In this document: positions 7,528 to 16,989 of the stretch, piece after piece
Layout: every line of letters starts with the position of its first letter
Position numbering within the stretch: the first letter of the stretch is position 1
Assembly: GCA_023475025.1 (NCBI GenBank)
Contig: JAMCWB010000004.1
Location: 62,001 to 126,000 of the forward strand
DNA from: Gammaproteobacteria bacterium
GTDB taxonomy: Bacteria > Pseudomonadota > Gammaproteobacteria > Pseudomonadales > Pseudomonadaceae
Direction of reading: 5' to 3'
DNA length: 64,000 nucleotides
The notes under the pieces: generated by a model
Databases searched by the model: none
What the model was told of the DNA's origin: nothing
What the model saw: only the letters and a program-made list of their open reading frames with translations
Translations under genes and position numbers: made by a program

Positions 7528-9780
7528 ATGTTCCGTCACCTTGATTTTCCGGTGCTGCTGATTGCACCGGACAACGGCCTGGCCAGCATCAGCGGGCAAC
7601 AAGTGTCAGCCTTGATCAAGGCACTGCAAGGCCGTGATCTGGAGGTGCTGGCAGCCAACAGTCTGGAGGAAGGCCGACTGATCGCCGAGGCGCACCGCGG
7701 CTTGTCCTGCATTCTCTTCAGCATCGATCACCTGAGCGATCTGGGTCCAGTACAAGCACTGTTTTCCGCTGCCCACAGCCGCTCACCGGAATTGCCTATG
7801 CTGGCCCTGAGCAGTGGGCAAACCCTGGCCAGCGAGCTGCTCGATGCCCTGCGCGGGCTGCATCAATTGCGTGGCATTATCTATCTGTTTGAAGACACCC
7901 TGGATTTTCTTGCCGGGCAGATTGCGCGGACTGCTGAGGATTATCTGGCGCAGCTGTTACCGCCCTTTTTCAAAGCGCTGTTGAACTACACCGCGCGTGC
8001 CAGCTACTCCTGGCACTCACCGGGACACGGCGGCGGCGTGGCCTTCCGCAAAAGCCCGGTCGGACGTGCTTTCCATGATTTCTTCGGGGAAAACACCCTG
8101 CGCTCCGACCTCTCGGTCTCGGTGCCCGGGCTAGGCTCGCTGCTGGATCACACCGGACCGCTGGCCGACGCTGAGCGACATACAGCGCGGGTATTCGGTG
8201 CCGACCACAGTTTTTATGTGATCAACGGCACCTCAACGGCCAACAAGATCATCTGGCATGCCTATGTCAGCCGTGATGATGTCGTGCTGGTGGACCGCAA
8301 TTGCCACAAATCCATCCTGCATGCGATTGTCATGACCGGTGCCATCCCGGTCTACCTGACCGGCTCACGCAATGCGTATGGCATCATCGGGCCGATCGAC
8401 CGGACGGCGTTCGAGTCCGCTGCCTTGCAGCGGGCTCTGGCCGCCCACCCGTTGATTGCCGATGGCCAGGCGCGCATTCGCCTGGCCGTGCTGACCAACT
8501 CGACCTACGACGGACTCTGCTACAACGCCGAGCAGATCAAGCAGACGCTGGCTGACCGGGTAGACATCCTGCATTTTGATGAGGCCTGGTTCGGCTATGC
8601 CGCCTTCCACCCCTTCTATGCCAGCTATCATGCCATGGGGCGCAATCATGGCTTTTCGCCGGCGAGGCACCCACTGGTGTTTGCCACCCAGTCGCCGCAC
8701 AAGGTCCTCGCTGCCCTGTCGCAGGCATCCATCATCCTTGCCGAAAACAGCCAGACCCAGCAACTGGACCCGCAGCGCTTCAATGAAGCCTTCATGCTGC
8801 ATACCTCGACCTCGCCACATTACGGCATCATCGCCTCCATTGATGTCACCAGCGGCATGCTGTCAGGCGCCCCGGGGCGCTCGCTGGTCAACGAAACCCT
8901 GGAGGAAGCCCTCGCTTTCCGACAGGCCATGCAACACGTGGGCACGCGCTTGCCGGCGGATGCCTGGTGGTTTGCCACCTGGCAACCCACGGCACCGGGT
9001 AGCATCCCGGCTGATCCTGCGGATTGGCGGCTGGCAGCAGATGATTGGCATGGGTTTGGGGCGCTGCCGCCGGATTACGCACTACTCGATCCCTGCAAGG
9101 TCACCTTGCTGACCCCGGGCCTGGCGGACGCCGGCCGACTGGCAGGACAAGGTATTCCCGCAGCGGTAGTCAGCCGTTTTCTGGCCGAACGCGGGTTGGT
9201 GGTGGAAAAGACGGGCCTGTACAGCTTCCTGGTACTCTTCTCACTGGGTATCACCAAGGGCAAATGGAGCACCCTGGTGGCCGAGCTGCTCGAGTTCAAG
9301 CGGTTGTATGACGCCAATACAGCGTTGAGCCAGGTACTGCCGCGACTGGCCGGGCACTACCCGGACACCGGCCTGGCCGACCTGTGCCAGCGTCTGCATC
9401 TGTTCTATCAGCGCCATCAGTTGCCGCAGCGCCTGCGCGCGCTGTACACCGAGTTGCCGGAGATGCGCTTACGTCCTGCCGATGCCTGGCAGGCCATGGT
9501 ACGCGGTCAGGTGGAAGCCGTGCCGGTAGACGCCCTGGCCGGACGCACCAGCGCAGTCATGCTGGTACCCTATCCGCCGGGTATTCCGCTGGTCATGCCC
9601 GGCGAAGTGTTCCCGGCCGATGATCCGGCCGTCAGTCGCTACCTGGCGGCAGCGCAGGCGCAGGATGCCGAGTTCCCGGGCTTTGCCAGTGATATTCACG
9701 GCGTGCGCCATAGCCGCTCAGCGGATGGTCAGGTCACCTGGGCGGTGGACTGTATTCGACTGGACGCGCCGCTCGGCTGA
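7528..9780 (+). CDS. ldcA: PLP-dependent Orn/Lys/Arg decarboxylase, LdcA-like
   Basis: Fold-type I decarboxylase of 750 aa. It has an N-terminal wing domain (about 1-130), a PLP domain with SWHSPGHGGGVAF, and the Schiff-base lysine in QSPHK (about residue 392). FDEAWFGYA follows the usual pattern of the family. The overall sequence resembles Pseudomonas LdcA (lysine to cadaverine), so lysine is the best substrate guess; arginine or ornithine cannot be excluded. Start at 7528 has AGGA upstream. It is convergent with gltX with only 8 bp between the stop codons and no terminator visible. Polyamine catabolism may be shared with the PuuB-like gene at 15.2 kb. Confidence 0.82.
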   Translation: MFRHLDFPVLLIAPDNGLASISGQQVSALIKALQGRDLEVLAANSLEEGRLIAEAHRGLSCILFSIDHLSDLGPVQALFSAAHSRSPELPMLALSSGQTLASELLDALRGLHQLRGIIYLFEDTLDFLAGQIARTAEDYLAQLLPPFFKALLNYTARASYSWHSPGHGGGVAFRKSPVGRAFHDFFGENTLRSDLSVSVPGLGSLLDHTGPLADAERHTARVFGADHSFYVINGTSTANKIIWHAYVSRDDVVLVDRNCHKSILHAIVMTGAIPVYLTGSRNAYGIIGPIDRTAFESAALQRALAAHPLIADGQARIRLAVLTNSTYDGLCYNAEQIKQTLADRVDILHFDEAWFGYAAFHPFYASYHAMGRNHGFSPARHPLVFATQSPHKVLAALSQASIILAENSQTQQLDPQRFNEAFMLHTSTSPHYGIIASIDVTSGMLSGAPGRSLVNETLEEALAFRQAMQHVGTRLPADAWWFATWQPTAPGSIPADPADWRLAADDWHGFGALPPDYALLDPCKVTLLTPGLADAGRLAGQGIPAAVVSRFLAERGLVVEKTGLYSFLVLFSLGITKGKWSTLVAELLEFKRLYDANTALSQVLPRLAGHYPDTGLADLCQRLHLFYQRHQLPQRLRALYTELPEMRLRPADAWQAMVRGQVEAVPVDALAGRTSAVMLVPYPPGIPLVMPGEVFPADDPAVSRYLAAAQAQDAEFPGFASDIHGVRHSRSADGQVTWAVDCIRLDAPLG

Positions 9781-9788
9781 GGCCTCGG

Positions 9789-11264
9789 TCAAAGCGCCTG
9801 CAAGCGCTTTTCCCAGGCCTTGACTTCCTTTTTCGAGCCCGGCCCCAGCAATTCGAGCGCCTGGCGCAGCCGGAACCGGGTCAGGTCCGGGCCCAGGTGT
9901 GCCATGGCGTCCAGTACCGAGACCGAGCTGGCCTGACCGGTAATGGCCGGGAACAGCAAGGGCATCAGATCACGCAGTTTGAGCTCGAAAGCGCCAGCAA
10001 TCTGGTTGATCGCCGCGGTAATACCGTCCTTGTCCCAATGGCGCAGCCCTTCCAGCTTCCATAACAACAGCTGCAGGGCTTCGCGTACCTGGTCCGGGGT
10101 CAGTTTCTTGTGGGCAAAGAGTGCGGGATCGGGGTTCACCTTGCCGGTGAGAAAAACACCCGCCAGCGGCAGCATGTCACTGAAGGTCTCGACCCGGGTC
10201 TGCAGCAGGGGCACCAGCGGCTTGAGGTAATCGGCATTCAGCGCCCAGGCCTGGGCGGCCTGTACAAAGGCCTCGGTATCCAGTTCGCGCAGCCATTGAC
10301 CGTTCAACCAGGACAGCTTCTCAACATCGAAAATCGGCCCGCCGAGGGAAACCCGCTGAATGTCGAAGTGCTCGACCATTTCGTCCAGCGAGAACTTTTC
10401 CCGCTCATCCGGCATCGACCAACCCATGCGGCCAAGGTAGTTGACCACAGCCTGGGGCAGATAGCCCATGCGCTCATAGAAGGTAATGCTGGTCGGGTTC
10501 TTGCGCTTGGACAGCTTGCTCTTGTCCGGGTTGCGCAACAGCGGCATGTGACAGAGTTCGGGCATGTCCCAGCCGAAGTACTGATACAGCAGCATGTGCT
10601 TGGGCGCCGAGTTGATCCACTCCTCGCCGCGCAGCACATGGGTAATCCCCATCAGATGGTCATCCACCACGTTGGCCAGATGATAGGTCGGCAGGCCGTC
10701 GGCCTTCATCAACACCTGCATGTCGATCTGTTCCCAGGGGATCTCGATCTCGCCGCGCAACATATCCTTGACCGTACAGATTCCCGCCGTGGGCACCTTC
10801 ATGCGCACCACATGCGGCTCACCCGCGGCTAGCCGGCGTTCTACCTCGGCCGCATCCAGGTGCAGGCAGTGGCCGTCGTACCCGGGAGTCTGCTTGTTGG
10901 CCATTTGCTCGCTACGCAGTTCATTCAGGCGTTCGGTGGTACAGAAACACCGAAAAGCATGGCCCTGTTCGATCAGTTGTTCGCTGTGCTGCTGATAAAT
11001 GGCACTGCGCTCGCTCTGCCGGTAGGGGCCATGCGGGCCTCCTACATCCGGACCTTCGTCCCATTCCAGCCCGAGCCAACGAAGGGCGTCCAGAATCTGT
11101 TGCTCGGACTCGGGGGTCGAGCGCACCTGGTCGGTATCTTCGATGCGCAGAATGAACTGGCCGCCGTGCTGGCGGGCGAAGCACAGATTGAACAGGGCAA
11201 CATAAGCGGTGCCAACATGCGGGTCGCCAGTGGGTGACGGAGCTATACGGGTACGAACAGTCAT
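9789..11264 (-). CDS. gltX: Glutamate-tRNA ligase
   Basis: Charges tRNA-Glu with glutamate. 491 aa, class I synthetase. The HIGH-type motif is in [13 protein letters not shown] close to the N-terminus and the KMSKS-type motif is KLSKRK. The start at 11264 ([11 protein letters not shown]) is preferred to the upstream in-frame codon because GAGAG lies at Shine-Dalgarno distance and the family begins this way. Its cognate tRNA-Glu is in this window at 39.4 kb. Confidence 0.96.
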   Translation of the reverse strand: MTVRTRIAPSPTGDPHVGTAYVALFNLCFARQHGGQFILRIEDTDQVRSTPESEQQILDALRWLGLEWDEGPDVGGPHGPYRQSERSAIYQQHSEQLIEQGHAFRCFCTTERLNELRSEQMANKQTPGYDGHCLHLDAAEVERRLAAGEPHVVRMKVPTAGICTVKDMLRGEIEIPWEQIDMQVLMKADGLPTYHLANVVDDHLMGITHVLRGEEWINSAPKHMLLYQYFGWDMPELCHMPLLRNPDKSKLSKRKNPTSITFYERMGYLPQAVVNYLGRMGWSMPDEREKFSLDEMVEHFDIQRVSLGGPIFDVEKLSWLNGQWLRELDTEAFVQAAQAWALNADYLKPLVPLLQTRVETFSDMLPLAGVFLTGKVNPDPALFAHKKLTPDQVREALQLLLWKLEGLRHWDKDGITAAINQIAGAFELKLRDLMPLLFPAITGQASSVSVLDAMAHLGPDLTRFRLRQALELLGPGSKKEVKAWEKRLQAL

Positions 11265-11398
11265 GGCATCTCTCTTCGGGTGGGCCGGTGCCCGACAGGG
11301 CAATGGCGGCATTCTACCTGAGCACTGGCCATGCTTGAATCACGGATCGCACCGGGCTCACTCTGGATGGCCGCGGAACCACCCCAGCGGCCGACTGG

Positions 11399-12316
11399 CT
11401 AGTTGATCAGAGCCAGCAACTCTTCATCGAGACCCAGATTGACCCGCTCTTCCAGGCGGGCGATCACAAAGTCGATAAACGCCTTGACCTTCATCGACTG
11501 GAAACGCCGAGAAGGATAAAGGGCGTAGAGCTCGCTGCAGGGTAGTTTGCAATCGTGCAGCAAGCGGCAAAGCTTGCCCTCTTCAACCTGCGGGTCGGCA
11601 ATAAAACCCGGTACATTGATGATGCCGGCACCGGCAATGGCAGCTTCACGGGCAAAGGTGATGTTGTTGACGGTAAGCACCGGGGTGATATTGATGCTGA
11701 TATCCGGCTCTTCAAAGCGCCATTTGCGGCTGCTGTCCATCACCGTATGGATACAACGATGCTGCATCAAATCCTGAGGCGTTTGCGGGGTACCGTGTTG
11801 ACGTAAATAGTCCGGACTGGCAAAGAGTTGACGCGGGCTGGCCATCATTGGCCGCGCGACCAGGCTGGAGTCCTGCGGGCGGCCACGGTGAATGACCACA
11901 TCCACCCCCTCTTCTACCGGATCAATTACCCGCGTAGTCAAATCCACTTCTACCTGAATTTCCGGGTAACGGCACATGAACTCACCGACCACGCCCCCAA
12001 GAAACAGCTGACCAAACTCGATCGGCGAACTGACCCGCAGCAAGCCTGTGGGCTCGCTCTGCAACTGCATGATCGCCTGCTCGGCTTCGGCGAACTCCTG
12101 CATGATCTGACGGCAACGTTCGTAATAGGCCTGCCCCACTTCGGTCAGGCGCAACTTGCGCGTGGTGCGGTTGAGCAGACGCACACCCAGGCGCTCTTCC
12201 AGCTGCACAATCCGCCGACTGACCGTGGATTTCTGCATCCCCAATGTGGTTGCCGCGCTGGTGAAACTATGGCACTCAACAACCCGGGTAAAAATCAGTG
12301 CATCGTCCAGACCCAT
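11399..12316 (-). CDS. LysR-family transcriptional regulator
   Basis: 305 aa. N-terminal winged HTH (FTSAATTLGMQKSTVSRRI, about 20-40; LLNRTTRKLRLTEVG) and a LysR substrate domain. Start 12316 has AAGGAG 8 nt upstream. It is divergent from the EmrAB-type efflux genes with a 150-bp shared region, the common arrangement for a local regulator, so control of that efflux operon is inferred. The inducer is unknown. Confidence 0.88.
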   Translation of the reverse strand: MGLDDALIFTRVVECHSFTSAATTLGMQKSTVSRRIVQLEERLGVRLLNRTTRKLRLTEVGQAYYERCRQIMQEFAEAEQAIMQLQSEPTGLLRVSSPIEFGQLFLGGVVGEFMCRYPEIQVEVDLTTRVIDPVEEGVDVVIHRGRPQDSSLVARPMMASPRQLFASPDYLRQHGTPQTPQDLMQHRCIHTVMDSSRKWRFEEPDISINITPVLTVNNITFAREAAIAGAGIINVPGFIADPQVEEGKLCRLLHDCKLPCSELYALYPSRRFQSMKVKAFIDFVIARLEERVNLGLDEELLALIN

Positions 12317-12466
12317 ACTACCGCTCCTTATACTGTTCCCTGAGTGCAACAAAGTTTCCAGATTCTAACTGCTGTTTAGGCATGCGCGACAGTGCTAGTG
12401 TTGCTAAAGGCTGCCAAAGCACTGACGCAGTTTAAACCAAATAACAATCATTATCAGGTAATATCC

Positions 12467-13501
12467 GTGTCCGCTCGTGTCCGTCTTCGACTCCTGGGTT
12501 TTTTCTTCGTGGTCCTCTTGGCCCTTGCCAGCTATGGCGCTTACTGGTGGCTGGTTGGCCAGCACTTCACCAGTACCAACAATGCCTATGTGCAGGCCGA
12601 TATTACCCGCGTCAGCAGCCAGCTGCATGGGCAGGTCAGCGAGATTCTGGTCACCGATAATCAGCCGGTAAAGCGTGGCGATGTCTTGCTGCGCCTGGAC
12701 CCGCGTGACCACCAACTGGCCTTGCGCCGCGCCCAGGCACGCTATGCAGCGACCGAAGCAACGGTCAGCCAGGTGCGCGCTCGTCTGGCACAACAAGACA
12801 GCCTGCTGGCCGCCGCCAGCGCCAGTGTCAGCGCCCGGGCCGCCGAGCAGCAACGCTTTCAGCGCGACCTGGACCGTCTGGCCCCATTACTGCGTTCCGG
12901 CTACGCCGCAGTCGAGCAACAAAGCACCCTGCAAGCCAGCGTGGCGGTTGCCCGAGCCCAGCAACAGCAAGCCGAGGCCGAACTGACTACCCAGCGCCTG
13001 GCCGCCGCCAGCCTGGAAGCCGAACTGGAGCAACTGGCCGCCGAACTGGAAGCCATTGCCAGTGATATTGACCAGGCGCACTTGAGTATCGAGCGCAGCG
13101 AGGTGCGCGCACCCATTACCGGCATTATCGGCCAGCGTCATGTGCGCCTGGGTCAGAGTGTGCAACCGGGGCAACATCTGCTGGCGGTGGTACCCATGGA
13201 GCAACTCTGGGTTCAGGCCAACTTCAAGGAAACCCAGATCAGTCGCATGCAGCCTGGCCAGCCGGTGCGCCTGAGCCTGGATGCCTATCCCGGCGACACC
13301 ATTGATGGGCATATCGATAGCCTGTTTCCCGCTGCCGGCTCACAGTTCAGCCTGCTACCGGCAGATAATGCCAGCGGCAATTTCACCAAGGTAGTGCAGC
13401 GCATACCGGTGAAAATCCTGCCTGACCCGGCCCACCCCTTGAGCGCACTGATGCGCCCTGGCATGTCGGTATCGGTGCGGGTCGACTTGCGTGACCAGTA
13501 A
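12467..13501 (+). CDS. emrA: EmrA/HlyD-type membrane fusion protein of an efflux pump
   Basis: 344 aa with a GTG start (12467) preceded by AGGTA. There is one N-terminal membrane segment (FFFVVLLALASYGAYWWLV), a lipoyl-like half (NAYVQADITRVSSQLHGQV), a long Ala/Gln-rich coiled coil (about 95-210), and the second lipoyl/beta-barrel half (VRAPITGIIGQRHVRLGQ). It links the inner-membrane EmrB to an outer-membrane channel; no TolC-like gene is adjacent. The 3' end overlaps emrB by 11 nt, so the genes are co-translated. Confidence 0.88.
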   Translation: MSARVRLRLLGFFFVVLLALASYGAYWWLVGQHFTSTNNAYVQADITRVSSQLHGQVSEILVTDNQPVKRGDVLLRLDPRDHQLALRRAQARYAATEATVSQVRARLAQQDSLLAAASASVSARAAEQQRFQRDLDRLAPLLRSGYAAVEQQSTLQASVAVARAQQQQAEAELTTQRLAAASLEAELEQLAAELEAIASDIDQAHLSIERSEVRAPITGIIGQRHVRLGQSVQPGQHLLAVVPMEQLWVQANFKETQISRMQPGQPVRLSLDAYPGDTIDGHIDSLFPAAGSQFSLLPADNASGNFTKVVQRIPVKILPDPAHPLSALMRPGMSVSVRVDLRDQ

Positions 13502-15044
13502 GCCGCTTACCCCACTGCTGCCCGAGCAGATTCCACCACCGACCCGGCGTGACTGGATCGCAATACTGGCGGCGATTCTGGGTGCTTTTATGGCGATTCT
13601 GGATATCCAGATCGTCAATGCCTCGCTGAAGGAAATCCAGGGTGCCCTCTCGGCCACGCTGGAAGAAGGTTCGTGGATTTCCTCGTCCTACCTCGTCGCT
13701 GAAGTAGTGGTGATTCCGCTGGCAGCCTGGCTGACCGTGGTCATGTCGCCACGCCGCTTTGCCGTCAGCGTTTCGGTGCTTTTTGTCATTGCCTCGCTGC
13801 TCTGTTCTATGGCCTGGAGCCTGGAAAGCATGGTGGCCTTCCGTGTGCTGCAAGGGCTGGCTGGCGGCGCGCTGATCCCCTTTGCCTTTACCCTGGTGTT
13901 GACCAAGCTGCCGCTGGAAACCCGCCCCAAGGGTATGGCGCTGTTTGCCATCACCGCCACCTTCGCCCCCTCGATCGGTCCGGCTATGGGTGGCTGGCTG
14001 ACCGAGCATTTTGGCTGGGAATACATCTTCTATATCAATGTCATTCCCGGCGCATTGATGATCGCCGGCCTGCTCTATGGCCTGGACAAGCAGCCACCGC
14101 GCTGGGAATTACTGCGCAAGGGCGATTACGCCGGCATTCTGACCATGCTCATCGGTCTCGGTTGCCTGTTGGTATTCCTTGAAGAGGGCTACCGGGAAGA
14201 CTGGTTCGAGTCGACCCTGATGCGGGTGCTGGCCCTGATAGCCTTTGCCAGCCTGGTCACCTTTGTGATTTTGCAGTTATCGCGGGATAACCACCTGGTC
14301 AACCTGCGCCTGTTTGGCGAGCGCAATTTTCTGCTCGGCAGTCTGGCCAATGTCGGTCTCGGGGTCGGCCTGTTTGGCACCATTTTCATTTTGCCGCTGT
14401 ACCTGGCCCAGGTGCAGGCCTATACCCCATTACAAATCGGTCAGGTCATCATGTGGATGGGCTTACCGCAACTGCTGGTCATCCCGCTGGTACCGCTGCT
14501 GATGCGGCACCTGGATGCGCGCTGGGTCTGTGCCTGTGGCTTTATGCTGTTTGCCTCCGCCAGTTTTCTCAGTGGTCGTTTGAATCTCGACTTTGCCGGT
14601 GACCAGCTGATAGCTATCCAGATCATTCGCGCCCTGGGCCAGCCGATGATCCTGGTGCCGCTATCGATTCTGGCAACTGCGCTGATACCCCCATCCCAGG
14701 CTGGCTCGGCGTCCACGCTCTACAACATCCTGCGCAATATCGGCGGTGCCCTGGGTATTGCCTTGCTGGCCACCCTGCTGGACAACCGCAGCAGCGTGTA
14801 TTACGAACAGCTGCGGGTACATATTCACCCGGGCAACCCGGAACTCGCTGAACGCCTGACCATCCTGCAGGCCCAGCTGGGCAGTGAGCAGGCCGCCTTG
14901 CAGGCGCTGCAGAACCAGGTGATCCAGCAAGCGCAGATTCTGGCCTATAACGATGCCTTCCATTTTATCGGTGGCATGCTGGCCTTCTCGGTCGCCTGCA
15001 TACTGCTGACCAGAGCCCTGCCAAAAGCACCGAACGCCGGCTAG
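13491..15044 (+). CDS. emrB: EmrB-type MFS (DHA2) drug:H+ antiporter
   Basis: 517 aa with about 14 hydrophobic segments, the DHA2 pattern. It opens RRDWIAILAAILGAFMAILD and contains the family motif around VFRVLQGLAGGALIPF. GTG start inside the emrA 3' end. It probably exports hydrophobic compounds together with EmrA, under the divergent LysR regulator. The last 60 residues form a Gln/Leu-rich periplasmic loop and a final membrane segment. Confidence 0.9.
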   Translation: MTSKPLTPLLPEQIPPPTRRDWIAILAAILGAFMAILDIQIVNASLKEIQGALSATLEEGSWISSSYLVAEVVVIPLAAWLTVVMSPRRFAVSVSVLFVIASLLCSMAWSLESMVAFRVLQGLAGGALIPFAFTLVLTKLPLETRPKGMALFAITATFAPSIGPAMGGWLTEHFGWEYIFYINVIPGALMIAGLLYGLDKQPPRWELLRKGDYAGILTMLIGLGCLLVFLEEGYREDWFESTLMRVLALIAFASLVTFVILQLSRDNHLVNLRLFGERNFLLGSLANVGLGVGLFGTIFILPLYLAQVQAYTPLQIGQVIMWMGLPQLLVIPLVPLLMRHLDARWVCACGFMLFASASFLSGRLNLDFAGDQLIAIQIIRALGQPMILVPLSILATALIPPSQAGSASTLYNILRNIGGALGIALLATLLDNRSSVYYEQLRVHIHPGNPELAERLTILQAQLGSEQAALQALQNQVIQQAQILAYNDAFHFIGGMLAFSVACILLTRALPKAPNAG

Positions 15045-15153
15045 AGGGTGTCATTTTTATTGAGCACTATGGCTCAGATTACTGTGGCAGAAAGCCTGAT
15101 TAGGCGGTAGCATCAGGCGATGCTTGTAAAATATTTTCCACAGAGTCGCCATC

Positions 15154-16437
15154 ATGGATAATACCCAGCACACCTCGTCCTATTATGCCGCCTCGGCCAA
15201 CCCCAGCCCCGAGCGAGCGCCTCTGGTTGGCGCAGCCGATACCGATGTCTGCATTATCGGCGCCGGCTTTACCGGTATTTCAGCCGGGCTGTTTCTGGCG
15301 GAGCAGGGCTTCAAGGTGACGGTTCTGGAAGCCGCCCGCGTCGGCTGGGGGGCCTCCGGGCGCAATGGCGGCCAGATCGTCAACAGCTACAGCCGTGATA
15401 TCGATGTCATCGAGCGCACGACTTCACCGGAACACGCCGCCCTGCTGGGCGAAATGGCCTTTGAAGGTGCGCGCATCATTCGTCAGCGCGTGGCGCAGTA
15501 CAATATTCAGTGTGATCTGCAGGATGGCGGTATTTTTGCTGCCCTGACCGACAAGCAGCTGGGGCATCTGGAACAACAGCAGCGCCTCTGGGAACGTTAT
15601 GGCAATGACCAGCTGACCCTGCTGGATCAGTCTGCCATTGCCCAACGCGTCGGCAGTTCGCGCTATGTGGGGGGCTTGCTGGATATGCACGGCGGCCATA
15701 TCCATCCACTGAATCTCGTGCTCGGTGAAGCGGCTGCGCTGGAATCACTGGGCGGCATCATTCATGAGCAGTCTGCGGTCACTCGCGTCGAGTCCGGCGA
15801 ACGGCCCGTTGTGCATACCGCAGAAGGACAAGTGACAGCCCGCTTTGTCATCGTCGCCGGTAACGCCTACCTGGGCAACCTGATCCCGCAGCTGGCAGCC
15901 AAGTCGATGCCCTGCGGCACCCAGGTGGTCACCACCGAAGTACTTGATGATGAGCTTGCCCACAGTCTGCTACCGCACAATGACTGCGTGGAAGACTGCA
16001 ATTACCTGCTCGATTACTACCGCCTGACGGCTGACAACCGCTTGATCTACGGTGGCGGCGTCAGTTACGGCGCACGCGATCCAGCCAATATCGAGGCCCT
16101 GATTCGCCCGAACATGCTGAAAACCTTCCCCCAGCTCAAGAACATCAAGATTGATTACGCCTGGACCGGTAATTTCCTGCTGACCCTGTCTCGCCTGCCG
16201 CAGGTAGGCCGGCTGGGGGATAATATCTACTATTCGCAAGGCTGCAGCGGACATGGCGTGACCTATACTCACCTGGCTGGCAAGATTCTGGCAGAGGCGC
16301 TGCGCGGTCAGGCTGAGCGCTTTGATGCCTTTGCCAGCCTGCCGCACTACCCCTTCCCCGGCGGGCGCCTGCTGCGCGTGCCTTTTACTGCAATGGGTGC
16401 CTGGTATTATCAGATGCGGGACAAATTCGGTTTTTAG
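15154..16437 (+). CDS. puuB: FAD-dependent oxidoreductase, PuuB/OrdL-like (DAO family)
   Basis: 427 aa with a Rossmann FAD motif (CIIGAGFTGISAGLFLAEQG, from about 31) and the DAO-family segment GWGASGRNGGQIV. The C-terminal half has the conserved YSQGCSGHGVTYTHLAG. The closest known relatives oxidise gamma-glutamylputrescine in polyamine catabolism. No gamma-glutamyl-polyamine synthetase gene is adjacent, so the substrate is inferred. The 109-bp upstream gap shows small hairpins but no clear promoter. Confidence 0.75.
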   Translation: MDNTQHTSSYYAASANPSPERAPLVGAADTDVCIIGAGFTGISAGLFLAEQGFKVTVLEAARVGWGASGRNGGQIVNSYSRDIDVIERTTSPEHAALLGEMAFEGARIIRQRVAQYNIQCDLQDGGIFAALTDKQLGHLEQQQRLWERYGNDQLTLLDQSAIAQRVGSSRYVGGLLDMHGGHIHPLNLVLGEAAALESLGGIIHEQSAVTRVESGERPVVHTAEGQVTARFVIVAGNAYLGNLIPQLAAKSMPCGTQVVTTEVLDDELAHSLLPHNDCVEDCNYLLDYYRLTADNRLIYGGGVSYGARDPANIEALIRPNMLKTFPQLKNIKIDYAWTGNFLLTLSRLPQVGRLGDNIYYSQGCSGHGVTYTHLAGKILAEALRGQAERFDAFASLPHYPFPGGRLLRVPFTAMGAWYYQMRDKFGF

Positions 16438-16516
16438 CGGTCACAACCGCTTGAAGCTCAACTGACGTCAAAAATCAGCTATGCTTGATAACACCAACAG
16501 CAAAGGAGTGAACCTG

Positions 16517-16918
16517 ATGTCCTATATGTATTCGATCAAGCGTTACATGGCGATCATTCTGTCTGTGGTCTTTCTGCTCGGCAGCATTACCACTGCCTAC
16601 GCCCAACCCAGCATGATCGGCACCCATGAAGTTGTTGCCGAGCAACAAATGAATGTGGACCGTGACGCCTTGCTCGCCATGCTCGATGAGAGCGAGGTCA
16701 AGGACAAGCTTGCCAGCATGGGTGTTTCGCCGGACCAGGTTGAACAGCGCATCAACAGCCTGACCGCCGCCGAATTGGCCGAATTTAACCAGCAACTGGA
16801 GAATGCCCCGGCCGGTGCCGGCGTGGCAGGGATCATAGTGCTCTTCCTGCTGGTTTTCATCATTACTGACATGCTCTGCGCGACCAATATCTACAGCTTC
16901 ATCAACTGCGTGCGTTAA
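16517..16918 (+). CDS. PA2779-family (DUF6627-like) small exported membrane protein
   Basis: 133 aa. Start 16517 is set by AAGGAG at 16503-16508. It has a signal peptide or anchor (MAIILSVVFLLGSITTAYA) and a charged, helix-rich middle (DRDALLAMLDESEVKDKLASM onward). The turn ENAPAGAGVAG is followed by a strongly hydrophobic segment (IIVLFLLVFIITDMLCA) and a short tail with two Cys. Function is unknown. It is followed after 71 bp, across a hairpin, by a C39-like peptidase gene; the pairing is also known in Pseudomonas, suggesting a functional link. Confidence 0.72.
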   Translation: MSYMYSIKRYMAIILSVVFLLGSITTAYAQPSMIGTHEVVAEQQMNVDRDALLAMLDESEVKDKLASMGVSPDQVEQRINSLTAAELAEFNQQLENAPAGAGVAGIIVLFLLVFIITDMLCATNIYSFINCVR

Positions 16919-16935
16919 ATCGCCGGTGAAGACCA

Positions 16936-16970
16936 CACTCAGGGGCGCCATGCGCCCCTGAGTGCTTTCT
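16936..16970 (+). terminator. Hairpin between the DUF6627-like and peptidase genes
   Basis: A perfect 13-bp stem (16936-16948/16952-16964) with a 3-nt loop, followed by a weakly T-rich CTTTCT. It may partly terminate transcription and set the ratio of the small protein to the peptidase. Confidence 0.6.
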
Positions 16971-16989
16971 GCTCAGGACCTCCCCTCTC

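Noticed and set aside
16436-16451. AGCGGT/ACCGCT hairpin after the PuuB-like gene as a terminator
   Set aside because: Only 6 bp, overlaps the stop codon and has no T-tract; too weak to call.
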